Positions 8,657 to 18,096 of a stretch of 64,000 nucleotides of DNA are shown one piece after another. Position 1 is the stretch's first letter. Each line of letters opens with the position of its first letter. The DNA is from Curtobacterium sp. L6-1 (lineage in GTDB: Bacteria > Actinomycetota > Actinomycetes > Actinomycetales > Microbacteriaceae). The position numbers and the translations under genes were made by a program. Under the pieces are notes generated by a model, which did not search any database, had not been told where the DNA came from, and saw only the letters and a program-made list of their open reading frames with translations. The DNA is taken from positions 1,674,001-1,738,000 of the forward strand of contig NZ_CP076544.1 of assembly GCF_018885305.1 (NCBI RefSeq). Direction: 5' to 3'.

Positions 8657-8695
8657 GGCGCCGGGCCTGTGGAGGAACCCCACCGACCCGGCGCC
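8657..8695. terminator. Hairpin downstream of rluB
   Basis: GGCGCCGGG (8657-8665) pairs with CCCGGCGCC (8687-8695), and an inner GTGG/CCAC pair extends the stem. It lies just after the rluB stop on the transcribed strand and before tyrA. No U-tract follows, as is common for high-G+C terminators. Confidence 0.6.
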
Positions 8696-8708
8696 GTGTG
8701 CACTGCCG

Positions 8709-10913
8709 TCAGTCCGTGCTCTCGGCCTCGTCGTCACCCGTGCGCGCCTCGGCACCACGGGCGATCCCGAGCAGCTGTCCGAGCTCGACCGTGGTCAGCT
8801 CGCGGGACTGGCCTGGAGCGAGGCTGCCGAGCTGCAGCGGCCCGAACGACCGGCGGACGAGCTCGAGCACCGGGTGCCCGACCGCCTCGAGCATCCGTCG
8901 CACGATCCGGTTGCGCCCGGAGTGCAGCGTGATCTCGACGAGGGACTCCCCCCGCGAGGACTCGAGCAGTCGCGCCTTGTCCGCCGCGATCGGACCGTCC
9001 TCGAGCTCGATGCCGTCGAGCAGCAGCTGGAGCGTCGAGGGCACCATGTTGCCGTCGACCTTCGCGACGTACGTCTTCGTGACACCGAACGACGGGTGCG
9101 CCAGGACGTGTGCCAGACCGCCGTCGTTCGTCAGGATGAGCAGTCCGGACGTGTCGAAGTCGAGGCGGCCGACGTTGAACAGCCGTTCCTCGAACCGGTC
9201 GACGAACTGCGACAGGTCGGGCCGGTCGTGCTCGTCCTGCATGCTCGAGACGACCCCGGTCGGCTTGTTGAGGACGACGTAGCGCCGCGAGGTGTCGGTC
9301 TGCACCGGCACGCCGTCGACGGCGACCTCGTCGGTGTCCGTGTCGACACGGCGGCCGAGCATGTCGGCGACCTCACCGTTCACGGTCACGCGACCCTCGG
9401 CGATCAGGTTCTCCGCGACGCGGCGGCTGGCCACGCCCGCAGCGGCGATCACCTTCTGCAGGCGCTCACCGCCTTCCTGGAGGTCCGGTTCGCCGCCGTC
9501 GGTCGCGGTCCCGTCCGCCGCCTCCCAGTCGGGGATGATCGGGCGTTCCGGGGTGCCCTCGGCGGGACGGCCGGCGTCGTCGCGCTCCCCGGCCGGGAGG
9601 GGCGTGGTCCGCTTGCGTGCCGGGTCGTTGCGCGGGCTCGTCGTGCCGCCCACGTAGCGGCGACCGTTGTGCCACACGCTGCTCGGCGCGCCGTCCGGGC
9701 TGCGGCGGTCCTCGCGGCGGGGGTCGCCGCCGCGGTCGGACGTGCGGTCGTCCGGGCGACGCGGACCACCACGGTCGTCACGCCCGCGGTACCCACCGCG
9801 GTCGCCGGTGCTCCGGTCGTCACGCCCGCGGTACCCACCGCGCTGCTCGTCCCGGCCACCACCGCGGCCGTCACGGCCGTCACGGCCCTGGTACCCGCCG
9901 CGGTCGCCGGTGCTCCGGTCGTCGCGCCCGCGGTACCCGCCGCGCTGGTCGTCCCGACCGCCGGCGGCCGGCCGGCGGTCGGTGGAGTCGTCGCGACGCA
10001 CGAAGCGTCCGCGGTCGTCGTCACGGTGCACGAAGCCGCCGCGGTCGGCAGGTCGTCGGTCGGCGCCGCGCTGGTCGCCGTCCGGGCGTCCGCGGTACCC
10101 GCCGGTCCCGCGGTCGTCACGGCCCTGGTACCTGCCGCTGCGCTCGTCACGCCCGCGGTACCCACCGGACGGCCGGTCGCCCCGGTCGTCGCGCCCGCGG
10201 TACCCACCGGCACCACGATCGTCACGGCCCTGGTACCCGCCGCTGCGCTCGTCACGCCCGCGGTACCCGCCGGCACCACGGTCGCCGCCGGACGCCCGGT
10301 CGTCCCGGCCCCGGTAGCCGCCACGGTCGCCTGCACCCCGGCTCTCGGCACCGCGGTACCCGCCCCGGTCGCCCGCGCTCCGGTCGTCGCGCCCGCGGTA
10401 CCCACCGGTCGAGCGGTCGCCGCCGGCACGGTCGTCGCCGCCCCGGTAGCCACCGGTGCCCCGGTCGTCACCGCGGAAGCCACCACGGTCACCGGCACCC
10501 CGGTCGTCGCGGCCCCGGTACCCACCGCGGTCCCCCGCGGCACGGTCGTCGCGGCCCCGGTACCCACCGGTCGAACGGTCACCACCGGCAGCACGGTCGT
10601 CACGCCCGCGGTACCCGCCGGCGTTCCGGTCGTCCCCACCGCGGTACCCGCCGCGGTCCCCGGCACCCCGGTCGTCACGGCCTCGGTACCCCCCACGGTC
10701 ACCGGCACCCCGGTCGTCGCGCCCGCGGTACCCGCCACGGTCACCCGCACCGCGGTCGTCGCGCCCCCGGTACCCGCCGGAGCCGGCCCCGTCGCGCCCG
10801 CGCGGTGCGTCGTCACGGCGACCCGCGCCTCCCGGCCGGTCACCGCCCGCGCGTCCGGGGCCGCGACGGTCGTCGTCACGTCGTGGGCGGTCGTTCTGGT
10901 CATACCCGGCCAT
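8709..10913 (-). CDS. rluB: 23S rRNA pseudouridine synthase (RluB/RsuA family) with long [15 protein letters not shown] N-terminus
   Basis: 734 residues. The C-terminal 250 are a normal RluB/RsuA-type enzyme: an S4 RNA-binding domain ([20 protein letters not shown], from about residue 484) and a pseudouridine synthase domain with the catalytic Asp at about 585 in [19 protein letters not shown]. It would isomerise a uridine in large-subunit rRNA. Residues about 47-395 are a disordered Gly/Arg/Asp/Tyr-rich array of units such as [14 protein letters not shown], with about 18 exact GYRG and four GFRG or YQG variants. Such RGG-like arrays often bind RNA, which would suit this enzyme, but that is inference. 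The ATG at 10913 has an AAGGGA ribosome-binding site and overlaps scpB by 14 bp. Family members without the array are about 250 residues. Confidence 0.93.
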   Translation of the reverse strand: MAGYDQNDRPRRDDDRRGPGRAGGDRPGGAGRRDDAPRGRDGAGSGGYRGRDDRGAGDRGGYRGRDDRGAGDRGGYRGRDDRGAGDRGGYRGGDDRNAGGYRGRDDRAAGGDRSTGGYRGRDDRAAGDRGGYRGRDDRGAGDRGGFRGDDRGTGGYRGGDDRAGGDRSTGGYRGRDDRSAGDRGGYRGAESRGAGDRGGYRGRDDRASGGDRGAGGYRGRDERSGGYQGRDDRGAGGYRGRDDRGDRPSGGYRGRDERSGRYQGRDDRGTGGYRGRPDGDQRGADRRPADRGGFVHRDDDRGRFVRRDDSTDRRPAAGGRDDQRGGYRGRDDRSTGDRGGYQGRDGRDGRGGGRDEQRGGYRGRDDRSTGDRGGYRGRDDRGGPRRPDDRTSDRGGDPRREDRRSPDGAPSSVWHNGRRYVGGTTSPRNDPARKRTTPLPAGERDDAGRPAEGTPERPIIPDWEAADGTATDGGEPDLQEGGERLQKVIAAAGVASRRVAENLIAEGRVTVNGEVADMLGRRVDTDTDEVAVDGVPVQTDTSRRYVVLNKPTGVVSSMQDEHDRPDLSQFVDRFEERLFNVGRLDFDTSGLLILTNDGGLAHVLAHPSFGVTKTYVAKVDGNMVPSTLQLLLDGIELEDGPIAADKARLLESSRGESLVEITLHSGRNRIVRRMLEAVGHPVLELVRRSFGPLQLGSLAPGQSRELTTVELGQLLGIARGAEARTGDDEAESTD
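9731..10775 (-). repeat. In-frame degenerate tandem repeat coding GYRG units in rluB
   Basis: About 1.05 kb of coding DNA built from units of mostly 14 codons (42 bp), with shorter and longer variants, all in multiples of three. Three consecutive units near the 5' end of the gene (close to 10.7 kb) are almost identical, which suggests recent duplication. Length variation between strains would be expected. Confidence 0.85.
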
Positions 10914-11706
10914 CGGGGATCCCTTCGGTCTGCCCGAAACCGTCCGCGCCGTCCTCCAGGAGGGGCGAGATGAGCGGAAGCTCGTCGAGCGAGTTGATGC
11001 CGAGCTGCTGGAGCAGCAGCCCGGAGGTCACGTAGTTGATGGCGCCGGTCTCGGCGTCGGTGAACGACTCCTCGATGAGACCGCGCGCGACGAGCGTCCG
11101 CACCACTCCGTCGACGTTGACGGCCCGGATCGCGGCGATCTGGGAGCGGGTGATCGGCTGCTTGTAGGCGACCACCGCGAGGGTCTCGAGCGCCGCCTGG
11201 GACAGCCGCGCGGGGCGTTCGGCCTCGACGAACTGCTCGACCACGGCGTCGAGTTCGGCGCGGACGTAGAAGCGCCAGCCGCCGCCGACCTCGCGGAGCT
11301 CGAAGCCGCGGCGGACGGTGCCGTCGACGCCGTCGAAGTCCGCCACGAGCCGGTCGACGGCCTGGCGGACGACGGGGACCGGCTCGCCGACCGCCGCGGC
11401 GAGCGCGACGAGGGACTGCGGCTGGTCCGCGATCATGAGGATCGCCTCGAGCTGCCGGTCGACCGGCACGTCGACGGGAGGCGCGGCCTCCTCGGCGACG
11501 GCGGGCGCGGCTTCCTCGGCGACGGCGGGCGCAGCCGCCTCGGCGACGGCGCCGTCCTGGGTGCCGTGCGCGTCCTGCTCCGCCGCGTGCTCGGCGCGCA
11601 GCGACAGCTCGAGCGCACGGACGTCGCCGATCTCGTCGGCGCCACCGGGCTCGGCGGAACCACCCGCGCGAGCGCGGGCTCCGGACGCGTGCACGTCATC
11701 CGTCAT
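10900..11706 (-). CDS. scpB: Segregation and condensation protein B
   Basis: 268 residues. ScpB forms the SMC-kleisin complex with ScpA and SMC that condenses chromosomes. Two winged-helix domains are visible: [20 protein letters not shown] onward and, later, [27 protein letters not shown], the most conserved ScpB signature. The first 75 residues are Ala/Glu-rich, with a repeated [13 protein letters not shown] segment, and are probably disordered. The ATG at 11706 overlaps the scpA end by 11 bp and the scpB end overlaps rluB by 14 bp, so the operon is translationally coupled. Confidence 0.95.
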   Translation of the reverse strand: MTDDVHASGARARAGGSAEPGGADEIGDVRALELSLRAEHAAEQDAHGTQDGAVAEAAAPAVAEEAAPAVAEEAAPPVDVPVDRQLEAILMIADQPQSLVALAAAVGEPVPVVRQAVDRLVADFDGVDGTVRRGFELREVGGGWRFYVRAELDAVVEQFVEAERPARLSQAALETLAVVAYKQPITRSQIAAIRAVNVDGVVRTLVARGLIEESFTDAETGAINYVTSGLLLQQLGINSLDELPLISPLLEDGADGFGQTEGIPDGRV

Positions 11707-12589
11707 AGTCGGCTCCCAGGTTCGCGAGGCTCTCGTCCGTCCAGTCGAGCGCGGTCCACCGGAGGACCAGTTCCCCGAGCGGTTCGAGTTGTTCGAACGA
11801 GATGGAGGCGTTCCGGTACAGCTCCAGGATCGCGAGGAAACGAGCCACCACGATACCCGCCTGGTCGACCCCGGCGACGAGTTCGCGGAACGTGACGTCC
11901 GGCGCCCCCTCGTCCGCCCGGGTGCGCAGGACCGACACGACGATCGCCGCCTGCTCCCGGATGCTCACGGCGGGCGCGTGCAGGTGGTCGAGCCCGACGG
12001 TCGGGATCTCCCGCGGGGCGGACGCCAGGGCGGCCAGCGCGGCGAAGTCCTGCACGGACAGCGTCCACACCAGCTCGGGCGTCCGGGCGCGAAAACGTTC
12101 CTCGAGCCGGACGCTCCGGACGTGCCGTCGGGACTCGGCGCCCCAGCGTTCGCCGAACCAGTCGGCGGCCTGCTTGAACGCGCGGTACTGCAACAGACGG
12201 GCGAAGAGCAGGTCGCGGGCCTCGAGGAGTGCGACGTCCTCGGCGTCGACGAGCTCGCCCTGCGGCAGCAGCCCGACGATCTTCAAGTCGAGCAGCGTCG
12301 CTGCGACGACGAGGAACTCGCTCGCCTCGTCGAGTTCGTCGCTCGACTCCGCCTGCCGGACGTACGCGATGAACTCCCCTGTCACGGCGCTGAGCGCGAC
12401 CTCGGTGATGTCGAGTTCGTGCTTCGTGATGAGCAAGAGCAGCAGGTCGAACGGGCCGTCGAAGTTGCTGAGCCGCACCCGGAACCCGGGTGCGGTCGTG
12501 GTGCCGACCGGCGCGTCGCGCCCGTCGGACGCCGGTCCGGCGGCACCGGACGGGAGGCTCGTAGCCGGGTCCTCAGGCGACGGCGCCAC
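11696..12589 (-). CDS. scpA: Segregation and condensation protein A (kleisin)
   Basis: 297 residues. The kleisin subunit that bridges SMC and ScpB. The N-terminal SMC-binding helix is FDGPFDLLLLLITKHELDIT, followed by FLVVAATLLDLKIVGLLP. The C-terminal winged helix (RFLAILELYRNASISFEQLEPLGEL) binds the SMC head. The first about 35 residues are a Pro/Ser/Ala linker; its DNA (12549-12565) contains GACGGGAGGCTCGTAGC, resembling the intergenic palindrome arm. The GTG start at 12589 lies 17 bp inside the end of parA. Confidence 0.95.
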   Translation of the reverse strand: MAPSPEDPATSLPSGAAGPASDGRDAPVGTTTAPGFRVRLSNFDGPFDLLLLLITKHELDITEVALSAVTGEFIAYVRQAESSDELDEASEFLVVAATLLDLKIVGLLPQGELVDAEDVALLEARDLLFARLLQYRAFKQAADWFGERWGAESRRHVRSVRLEERFRARTPELVWTLSVQDFAALAALASAPREIPTVGLDHLHAPAVSIREQAAIVVSVLRTRADEGAPDVTFRELVAGVDQAGIVVARFLAILELYRNASISFEQLEPLGELVLRWTALDWTDESLANLGADYDG

Positions 12590-13451
12590 GCTGGACGAGC
12601 TCCCGGGCGAGCTGCCGGTAGGCGTGGGCCGCGGCGTGCTCCGGGGCCGTCTGCGTGATCGGCCGCGCCGAGACCGTGGCGTCCGGGAACTTCACGGTGC
12701 GCCCGATGACGGTGTCGAGGACACGGTCGCCGAAGGTCTCGACGACGCGCTCCATGACTTCCCGCGAGTGCAGCGTGCGCGAGTCGTACATGGTCGGCAG
12801 GATGCCGTCGAGGGTCAGCGCCGGGTTGAGCCGGTCGCGCACCTTGTCGATCGTCTCGATGAGCAGCGCGACCCCGCGGAGGGCGAAGAACTCGCACTCG
12901 AGCGGGATGAGCACGCCGTGTGCCGCGGTCAGGGCGTTCACGGTGAGCAGGCCGAGGGACGGCTGGCAGTCGATGAGGATGACGTCGTAGTCGTTCGACA
13001 CCTTGCGCAGGACGCTCGCCAGGATCTGCTCGCGCGCGACCTCGTTCACCAGGTGCACCTCGGCCGCGGACAGGTCGATGTTCGCGGGGATGACGTCGAG
13101 CAGGGGCACGTTCGTCGGCTGGATGACCTGGTTCGGGTCCTTCACGGCGCCCATCAGCAGGTCGTAGACGGTGGGGATGTCGTGCGTCCGCACACCGAGC
13201 CCGGCGGACAGGGCACCCTGCGGGTCGAAGTCGACCGCGAGCACGCGGCGGCCGTACTCGGCCAACGCGGCGCCGAGGTTGATGGCGGTGGTGGTCTTGC
13301 CGACCCCGCCCTTCTGGTTGCACAGCGAGATGATGCGCGCGGGGCCGTGGCCGTCCAGCTCCTCCGGTACGGGGAACGCCCGCACGGGTCGGCCGGTCGG
13401 ACCCGTGACGATGTCGCCGGTGCCGGAGGCTGTCGTCGGGATGCTGCTCAC
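12573..13451 (-). CDS. parA: ParA-family chromosome partitioning ATPase
   Basis: 292 residues. A deviant Walker A (CNQKGGVGKTTTAINLGAAL) at about residues 45-64, then DFDPQGALSAGLG and DVILIDCQPSLGLLTVNAL, define the ParA/MinD fold; the ATP-dependent dimer binds DNA nonspecifically. This copy beside scpA-scpB is the segregation-linked one, distinct from the origin-proximal parA of parAB. The GTG at 13451 is chosen because TACGAT lies 6 nt upstream. It is the first gene of parA-scpA-scpB-rluB and overlaps scpA. Its specific role with SMC is inferred from context. Confidence 0.92.
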   Translation of the reverse strand: MSSIPTTASGTGDIVTGPTGRPVRAFPVPEELDGHGPARIISLCNQKGGVGKTTTAINLGAALAEYGRRVLAVDFDPQGALSAGLGVRTHDIPTVYDLLMGAVKDPNQVIQPTNVPLLDVIPANIDLSAAEVHLVNEVAREQILASVLRKVSNDYDVILIDCQPSLGLLTVNALTAAHGVLIPLECEFFALRGVALLIETIDKVRDRLNPALTLDGILPTMYDSRTLHSREVMERVVETFGDRVLDTVIGRTVKFPDATVSARPITQTAPEHAAAHAYRQLARELVQRGAVA

Positions 13452-13457
13452 CGGGCC

Positions 13458-13463
13458 ATCGTA
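13458..13463 (-). promoter_or_regulatory. Putative leaderless -10 (TACGAT) of the parA-scpA-scpB-rluB operon
   Basis: On the minus strand TACGAT is 6 nt from the GTG at 13451, with no ribosome-binding site in the gap. It is the only promoter candidate seen in the 94-bp gap to sseB. Confidence 0.5.
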
Positions 13464-13545
13464 CCGGCGCGCCCGCCCGTGACCGGGCCGCACCGCCGGG
13501 GCGGGCACCCGACGGGGCGGACGTCGGGCGCGCCTCCCGGCCGGG

Positions 13546-14379
13546 TCAGGCGGCGCGGAGGGCGACGCGCATGCTGTCGACGCGCTCGGCGATCACCGGG
13601 TCGGTCGCCCAGCGCTGCTGCAGCCGACCGACGAGCTCGGCGATCTGCTCGCGGTCCAGACCGGCGACGAGCCGCAGGCCGACGGTGAGCTCGGGACCGG
13701 CGAACCGCGAGGTCGGGTCCCCCGGCGACAGCTCGACACGGACCACCGCGGGCTCGGTCTCGACCGTGGCGGCGAAGGCCCGGGCGACCTCCGGGTCCTC
13801 GGAGCACGGCGTCCACGGCAGGTCCTGGCCGAGCGCCCACACGGCGGGACGGCGGAGCACGAACTCCGTCGGCGCCGTCGGGTCGAGCACGACGAGCTGT
13901 GTGTCCTCGCTCGCCGCGGCCATCGCGACACGGCGGGACTCGACCGGGATCGGCCGGGCGTCCGCGTCCCAGGCGCGCATCGCCTCGACGGAGGTGAAGG
14001 CCGGCATCACGGCGCGGCCGTCGGGCCCGGCGACGGTCACGATCGAGAGTTCCTGGGTCTTGTCGACGACCCGGCCGTCGGGCGTCTCGCCGAGCTCCCC
14101 CGCCTCGGCGACGAGGGGGATGAGCAGCCGTGCGGAGCGCAGGGCCTCGACCACGGCCGCGTGCGGTCCGCCGGACGCGACGGCGGTGATCGCGGCGACG
14201 AGGTCCGGGTCGGCGAGCCCGTCGTCGTCCGCGAAGGCGTCGTCGTGCGCGTCGAACGTCCGACCGGCCCACGGGAACCCGGCCGAGTCGGCTGCGGCCT
14301 GGTCGGCTGCGGCCTGGTCGGCTGCGCCGTGGCCCACTGCGTCCGGGCCGGTCCCGCGCCCGTTGGAGATGCCCGCCAC
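13546..14379 (-). CDS. SseB-family protein
   Basis: 277 residues. The conserved SseB N-terminal domain is visible from about residue 75 (VVEALRSARLLIPLVAE) through MPAFTSVEAMRAWDADARPIP, a segment characteristic of the family. The first 65 residues are unconserved and contain a short ADQAAADQAAAD repeat. The function of SseB proteins outside type III secretion bacteria is unknown; in Actinobacteria they commonly sit beside the his operon, as here. The GTG at 14379 lies 3 bp after the priA stop, so it is probably the last gene of the hisC-hisB-hisH-priA transcript. Confidence 0.85.
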   Translation of the reverse strand: MAGISNGRGTGPDAVGHGAADQAAADQAAADSAGFPWAGRTFDAHDDAFADDDGLADPDLVAAITAVASGGPHAAVVEALRSARLLIPLVAEAGELGETPDGRVVDKTQELSIVTVAGPDGRAVMPAFTSVEAMRAWDADARPIPVESRRVAMAAASEDTQLVVLDPTAPTEFVLRRPAVWALGQDLPWTPCSEDPEVARAFAATVETEPAVVRVELSPGDPTSRFAGPELTVGLRLVAGLDREQIAELVGRLQQRWATDPVIAERVDSMRVALRAA

Positions 14380-14382
14380 GGG

Positions 14383-15129
14383 CTACTCGGAGGCGATGTC
14401 GAGCGCGGCCGGGAGCGTGAACGCCCCCGAGTACAGCGCCTTGCCGATGATCGCGCCCTCGAGGCCGTGCGGCACGAGTTCGCGGAGCGCCCGCAGGTCG
14501 TCGAGCGTCGAGATGCCGCCCGAGGCCACGACGGGCTGGTCGGTGCGGTCGCAGACCTGGCGGAGAAGGTCGACGTTCGGGCCCTGCAGGGTGCCGTCCT
14601 TCGTGACGTCGGTCACCACGTACCGGGCACAGCCGGCGTCCTCCAGGCGGTCGAGCACCTCCCACAGGTCGCCCGCGTCCTCGGTCCAACCACGACTGGC
14701 GAGCGTGGTGCCGCGGACGTCGAGCCCGACGGCGATCTGCTCGCCGTACTGCCCGATGACCCGCGCGGCCCAGTCCGGCTTCTCCAGCGCGGCGGTGCCG
14801 AGGTTGACCCGGGCGGCACCGGTGGCCAGGGCGGCCTCGAGCGAGGCGTCGTCGCGGATGCCTCCGGACAGCTCGACCGAGACGCCCTCGACCTCGCGGA
14901 TGGCGTGCGCGATCACCCGACGGTTGTCGCCGCGGCCGAACGCCGCGTCGAGGTCCACCAGGTGGATCCACTCCGCACCCTGGTCGCGCCAGGTGCGGGC
15001 CGCCGCGACGGGGTCGCCGTACCCGGTCTCGCTGCCCGCCTCGCCCTGGGTGAGGCGGACGGCCTGACCGTCGACGACGTCGACGGCCGGCAGGAGGACG
15101 AGGGGCTGGGTGGTGGAGAGCTCGGTCAT
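14383..15129 (-). CDS. priA: Phosphoribosyl isomerase A (HisA, possibly also TrpF activity)
   Basis: 248 residues, a (beta/alpha)8 barrel that isomerises ProFAR in histidine synthesis. The catalytic aspartates lie in [18 protein letters not shown] near the N-terminus and in [19 protein letters not shown]. Other blocks are [17 protein letters not shown] and [15 protein letters not shown]. Actinobacterial PriA usually also isomerises phosphoribosyl anthranilate because trpF is missing; whether that holds here cannot be seen from this window. The ATG at 15129 follows hisH by 20 bp. Confidence 0.93.
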   Translation of the reverse strand: MTELSTTQPLVLLPAVDVVDGQAVRLTQGEAGSETGYGDPVAAARTWRDQGAEWIHLVDLDAAFGRGDNRRVIAHAIREVEGVSVELSGGIRDDASLEAALATGAARVNLGTAALEKPDWAARVIGQYGEQIAVGLDVRGTTLASRGWTEDAGDLWEVLDRLEDAGCARYVVTDVTKDGTLQGPNVDLLRQVCDRTDQPVVASGGISTLDDLRALRELVPHGLEGAIIGKALYSGAFTLPAALDIASE

Positions 15130-15149
15130 GGTCCCGTCGGGATCGGGGG

Positions 15150-15788
15150 TCACAGCGACGAGACCCAGTTGCGGAGGAGGCGGATGCCGGGCTCGCCGGA
15201 CTTCTCCGGGTGGAACTGCGTGGCGCTCAACGGGCCGTTCTCGACGGCGGCGACGAAACGCTCCCCGTGCTCGGCCCAGGTGAGCTTCGGCGCGCGGAAC
15301 GGCCCGTACGCCTCGAGCGGGAAGTCGGTCACCCCGTACGAGTGCACGAAGTAGAAGCGTTCGTCGTGGAGGCCGTCGAACAGCACCGAGTCCTGCGGCG
15401 CCTCGACCGTGTTCCACCCCATGTGCGGCAGGACCTCGGCCTCGATCGGCTCGACGACGCCGGGCCACTGCCCGAGGCCCTCGACGTCGGCGCCGCGCTC
15501 GACACCCCGCTCGAACAGCACCTGCATGCCGACGCAGATGCCGAGCACCGGGCGCCCGCCGGCGAGACGGTGGTCGACGATCTCCCCGCCGCGCACGCCC
15601 TCGAGCTGGTCGACGACGGCAGCGAACGCCCCGACGCCGGGGACCAGGAGGCCGTCGGCCCGCAGGGCGGCCTGCTTGTCGTTCGACAGGGTCACGTCGG
15701 CGCCGGCGCGCTCGAGTGCCTTCGCCGCGGAGTGGACGTTGCCGGATCCGTAGTCGAGGACGACGACGTTCGGCCGGGTGGTGCTCAC
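15150..15788 (-). CDS. hisH: Imidazole glycerol phosphate synthase, glutamine amidotransferase subunit
   Basis: 212 residues. A class I glutaminase that supplies ammonia to HisF. The nucleophile Cys is in [14 protein letters not shown] (about residue 80). The His-Glu pair is in [12 protein letters not shown] near the C-terminus, and the oxyanion region is [14 protein letters not shown]. hisF is not in this window. The GTG start shares the GTGA overlap with the hisB stop, indicating translational coupling. Confidence 0.95.
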   Translation of the reverse strand: MSTTRPNVVVLDYGSGNVHSAAKALERAGADVTLSNDKQAALRADGLLVPGVGAFAAVVDQLEGVRGGEIVDHRLAGGRPVLGICVGMQVLFERGVERGADVEGLGQWPGVVEPIEAEVLPHMGWNTVEAPQDSVLFDGLHDERFYFVHSYGVTDFPLEAYGPFRAPKLTWAEHGERFVAAVENGPLSATQFHPEKSGEPGIRLLRNWVSSL

Positions 15789-16387
15789 AGCTTGCCCTTC
15801 GTGGACGGGATGCCGTCGACGCGCGGGTCGAGCTCGACGGCGCGGCGCATCGCGCGGGCGAAGGCCTTGAACTCGGCCTCGGCGATGTGGTGGGGGTCAC
15901 GGCCGGCGAGCACGCGCACGTGCACGGTGATGCCGGCGTTCATCGTGATCGCCTCGAAGACGTGGCGGACGAGCGACCCGGTGAAGTGCCCGCCGATGCG
16001 GTGGAACTCGAAGCCCTCGGGCTCGCCGGTGTGCACGAGGAACGGTCGCCCGGAGACGTCGACGACGGCCTGCGCGAGGGCTTCGTCGAGCGGGACGAGC
16101 GCGTCGCCGTAGCGACCGATGCCGGCCCGGTCGCCCAGGGCCTGGCGCAGCGCCTGCCCGAGCACGATCCCGGTGTCCTCGACCGTGTGGTGCACGTCGA
16201 TGTCCGTGTCGCCCGAGCTCTGCACCCGCAGGTCGATCAGGGCGTGCTTGCTGAACGCGGTCAGCATGTGGTCGAAGAACGGCACGCTCGTGGAGATCTC
16301 GGACGAGCCGGTGCCGTCGAGGTCGAGCGAGAGGGAGACGGACGATTCACTCGTCGAGCGGGTGATCTCGGCGGTGCGCGCGGTCAT
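15785..16387 (-). CDS. hisB: Imidazoleglycerol-phosphate dehydratase
   Basis: 200 residues, the monofunctional dehydratase form (no phosphatase domain). Metal-binding His/Glu motifs are [36 protein letters not shown] and [16 protein letters not shown]. The start ATG overlaps the hisC stop (ATGA). No Shine-Dalgarno is seen, but TAGGCT lies 6 nt upstream inside the hisC 3' end, so an additional leaderless transcript is possible. Confidence 0.96.
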   Translation of the reverse strand: MTARTAEITRSTSESSVSLSLDLDGTGSSEISTSVPFFDHMLTAFSKHALIDLRVQSSGDTDIDVHHTVEDTGIVLGQALRQALGDRAGIGRYGDALVPLDEALAQAVVDVSGRPFLVHTGEPEGFEFHRIGGHFTGSLVRHVFEAITMNAGITVHVRVLAGRDPHHIAEAEFKAFARAMRRAVELDPRVDGIPSTKGKL

Positions 16388-17490
16388 GCGTCCAGCCTAA
16401 CGGGCGGCTGGACGGCGGCGACCTGGCGCATGGCGTCGAGGAACGCGGTGGTCTCCTCCTCGGTGCCGGCACTCACCCGGAGGTGGTTCGGGATGCCGAG
16501 GTCGCGGATGATGACGTCCTGGTCGAGCAGGGACTCGAACGCGGCCCGGGGGTCGGCCACCCCGCCGAACAGGACGAAGTTCGACCACGTCTCGTGCGGC
16601 TGGTAGCCCATCGCCCGGAGCTCGCTCACCATCCGGTCACGCTGCCCACGGATGTCGTCGACCATACGGAGCATCTCCGGCGCGTGCCGGAGCGCCGCGA
16701 CCGCCGCGGCCTGGGTGAGCGCGGACAGGTGGTACGGCAGGCGGACCAGTCGGAGGGCGTCGATCACGGCGGGGTCGGCGGCCAGGTACCCGACCCGTGC
16801 GCCGGCGAACGCGAACGCCTTGCTCATGGTGCGGGAGACCACGAGGCGCTCACGCCCCGGCAGGAGCGTCAGCGCCGTCGGCTGTCCGACGGGCATGAAC
16901 TCGGCGTAGGCCTCGTCGACCATCACGATGCCGTCGGTGGCGTCGTACACGGCCTCGATGGTGGCGAGGTCGAGCGGCGTGCCGGTCGGGTTGTTCGGCC
17001 CGCACAGGAACACGAGGTCGGGCTGGTGCGCTCGCACGGCAGCGACAGCGGTCTCCGGCGAGATCCGGAAGGCGTCGTCGCGCTCGGCCGCGATCCAGGT
17101 GGTGCCGGTGCCCGACGCGATGATCGAGTGCATGGAGTAGGTGGGCGGGAAGCCGAGCACGCTGCGGCCCGGACCGCCGAACGCCTGCAGCAGCTGCTGG
17201 ATCACCTCGTTCGACCCGTTCGCGGCCCAGACGGACTCTGCACCCAAGCCGTGCCCGAGGTACCCCGCGAGCGACCGGCGGAGTTCGGTGAACTCCCGGT
17301 CCGGGTAGCGGTTAACCGTCGTCAGCGCCTGGCGAATCGACTCCACGATGTCCGCTGCGACGTCGTCCGGGACCGGATGCGTGTTCTCGTTGACGTTGAG
17401 CTGGACGCGGACGTGCTTCTGCGGGGCGCCGTAGGGGCTCTGTCCACGCAGGTCGTCACGGATGGGGAGGTCTTCGAGCGTGATTGCCAC
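16384..17490 (-). CDS. hisC: Histidinol-phosphate aminotransferase
   Basis: 368 residues. A PLP-dependent fold-type I enzyme making histidinol phosphate. The PLP Lys is in [20 protein letters not shown]. The substrate-fold blocks [31 protein letters not shown] and [13 protein letters not shown] match HisC. The GTG at 17490 is chosen because TACGAT ends 6 nt upstream; longer in-frame extensions read into low-complexity sequence. It heads the hisC-hisB-hisH-priA-sseB operon. Confidence 0.94.
   Translation of the reverse strand: MAITLEDLPIRDDLRGQSPYGAPQKHVRVQLNVNENTHPVPDDVAADIVESIRQALTTVNRYPDREFTELRRSLAGYLGHGLGAESVWAANGSNEVIQQLLQAFGGPGRSVLGFPPTYSMHSIIASGTGTTWIAAERDDAFRISPETAVAAVRAHQPDLVFLCGPNNPTGTPLDLATIEAVYDATDGIVMVDEAYAEFMPVGQPTALTLLPGRERLVVSRTMSKAFAFAGARVGYLAADPAVIDALRLVRLPYHLSALTQAAAVAALRHAPEMLRMVDDIRGQRDRMVSELRAMGYQPHETWSNFVLFGGVADPRAAFESLLDQDVIIRDLGIPNHLRVSAGTEEETTAFLDAMRQVAAVQPPVRLDA
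16394..16399 (-). promoter_or_regulatory. Possible internal leaderless -10 (TAGGCT) for hisB inside hisC
   Basis: TAGGCT lies 6 nt before the hisB ATG on the minus strand, within the last hisC codons. It matches the pattern seen before operon-first genes, but coding constraint could produce it by chance. Confidence 0.25.
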
Positions 17491-17496
17491 CGATCC

Positions 17497-17502
17497 ATCG
17501 TA
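17497..17502 (-). promoter_or_regulatory. Putative leaderless -10 (TACGAT) of the his operon
   Basis: On the minus strand TACGAT is 6 nt upstream of the hisC GTG at 17490, and no ribosome-binding site lies between. It sits in the 67-bp gap after the lysM gene. Confidence 0.5.
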
Positions 17503-17557
17503 GGCCGCTCGTGCTCCACGCCGACCGGCCAGCCGGTGCCCCGCGGAGCCCGCTGCG

Positions 17558-17920
17558 TCAGCGGTCGTACTGTGCGGGGATCGCGATCTCCTGGCCGGCC
17601 TGCACGCCTGAGCCGTCGAGCGCGTTGAGGGCGACGACGTCCTGGATGAAGTCACGGGGGTCGGAGTTCGGTGCGGTCTGCTCGGCGAGCTGCCAGAGCG
17701 TCTCGCCCGACTGGATGGTCACCGTGTCGAAGTGCACGTCCGCCGCGCGGTCACCGGCCGAGGCCTGGCCGCCGTTCAGCATGGCGATGCCGACGCAGAA
17801 CAGGACGGGGAGGGCCGCGAGGGTCGTGAACACGACACGGCCGCGACGGGTGAGACGGAGGCGCGTGCGCGCGACGCGTGCGGTGGTGTGCTGCGCGTCC
17901 GTGGTGGCGATGGTGCTCAT
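17558..17920 (-). CDS. LysM-domain membrane-anchored protein
   Basis: 120 residues. A basic N-terminus and one membrane segment ([20 protein letters not shown], about residues 29-48) are followed by a single LysM domain ([17 protein letters not shown] to [16 protein letters not shown]), which binds peptidoglycan. The small anchored LysM protein divergent from lexA is a common actinobacterial arrangement, and it may share SOS control through the boxes between them. The start ATG has a GGAAGG Shine-Dalgarno. No enzymatic domain is present, so it may act as a wall-binding cell-division factor; that is inference. Confidence 0.88.
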   Translation of the reverse strand: MSTIATTDAQHTTARVARTRLRLTRRGRVVFTTLAALPVLFCVGIAMLNGGQASAGDRAADVHFDTVTIQSGETLWQLAEQTAPNSDPRDFIQDVVALNALDGSGVQAGQEIAIPAQYDR

Positions 17921-17983
17921 GTCGTTGCCTTCCTGCTTGCCGGGGTGTCGAGAGGACCGGAGGGGTCATCCGAAGCCGTGTCC

Positions 17984-17997
17984 CGAACATACGTTCG
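17984..17997. promoter_or_regulatory. LexA-binding SOS box 1 (lexA/lysM gap)
   Basis: CGAACATACGTTCG is a near-perfect palindrome that matches the actinobacterial/Gram-positive SOS box CGAAC-N4-GTTCG. It is 191 bp upstream of the lexA GTG and 63 bp upstream of the lysM gene, so it could control both. Confidence 0.85.
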
Positions 17998-18056
17998 ATC
18001 CTCGGGCCGCACAAGTCCCCCGGAGGGATTCTCGGAGGATTTTTGTCCGACACGCT

Positions 18057-18070
18057 CGAACAGGTGTTTG
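18057..18070. promoter_or_regulatory. LexA-binding SOS box 2 overlapping the lexA -35
   Basis: CGAACAGGTGTTTG agrees with the SOS box at most positions of both half sites, with one weaker arm. It overlaps the TTGTCC -35 of the lexA promoter, an ideal place for autorepression. Confidence 0.75.
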
Positions 18071-18096
18071 TCCGACATGTCACGGTCGGATACTGT
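18068..18096 (+). promoter_or_regulatory. lexA promoter
   Basis: TTGTCC (18068-18073) and TACTGT (18091-18096) are separated by exactly 17 bp. Transcription would start near 18103, giving a leader of about 70 nt with a GAAGGG Shine-Dalgarno at 18163-18168 before the lexA GTG. Confidence 0.7.

Noticed and set aside
9731..10775. Repeat array considered as a CRISPR or non-coding satellite
   Set aside because: The repeats vary mainly by codon-compatible changes and remain in frame with a conserved enzyme, so they are coding.
8472..10973. Long plus-strand frame with Val/Pro/Ala repeats opposite rluB
   Set aside because: It is the complement of the GYRG repeat array. Any repeat in multiples of three without stops stays open in several frames. 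The minus-strand frame continues into a conserved enzyme; the plus-strand frame does not.
13451..13508. Longer N-terminus for ParA (start at 13508)
   Set aside because: The extra residues are Arg/Pro-rich and unconserved, and a -10 hexamer lies 6 nt before the GTG at 13451.
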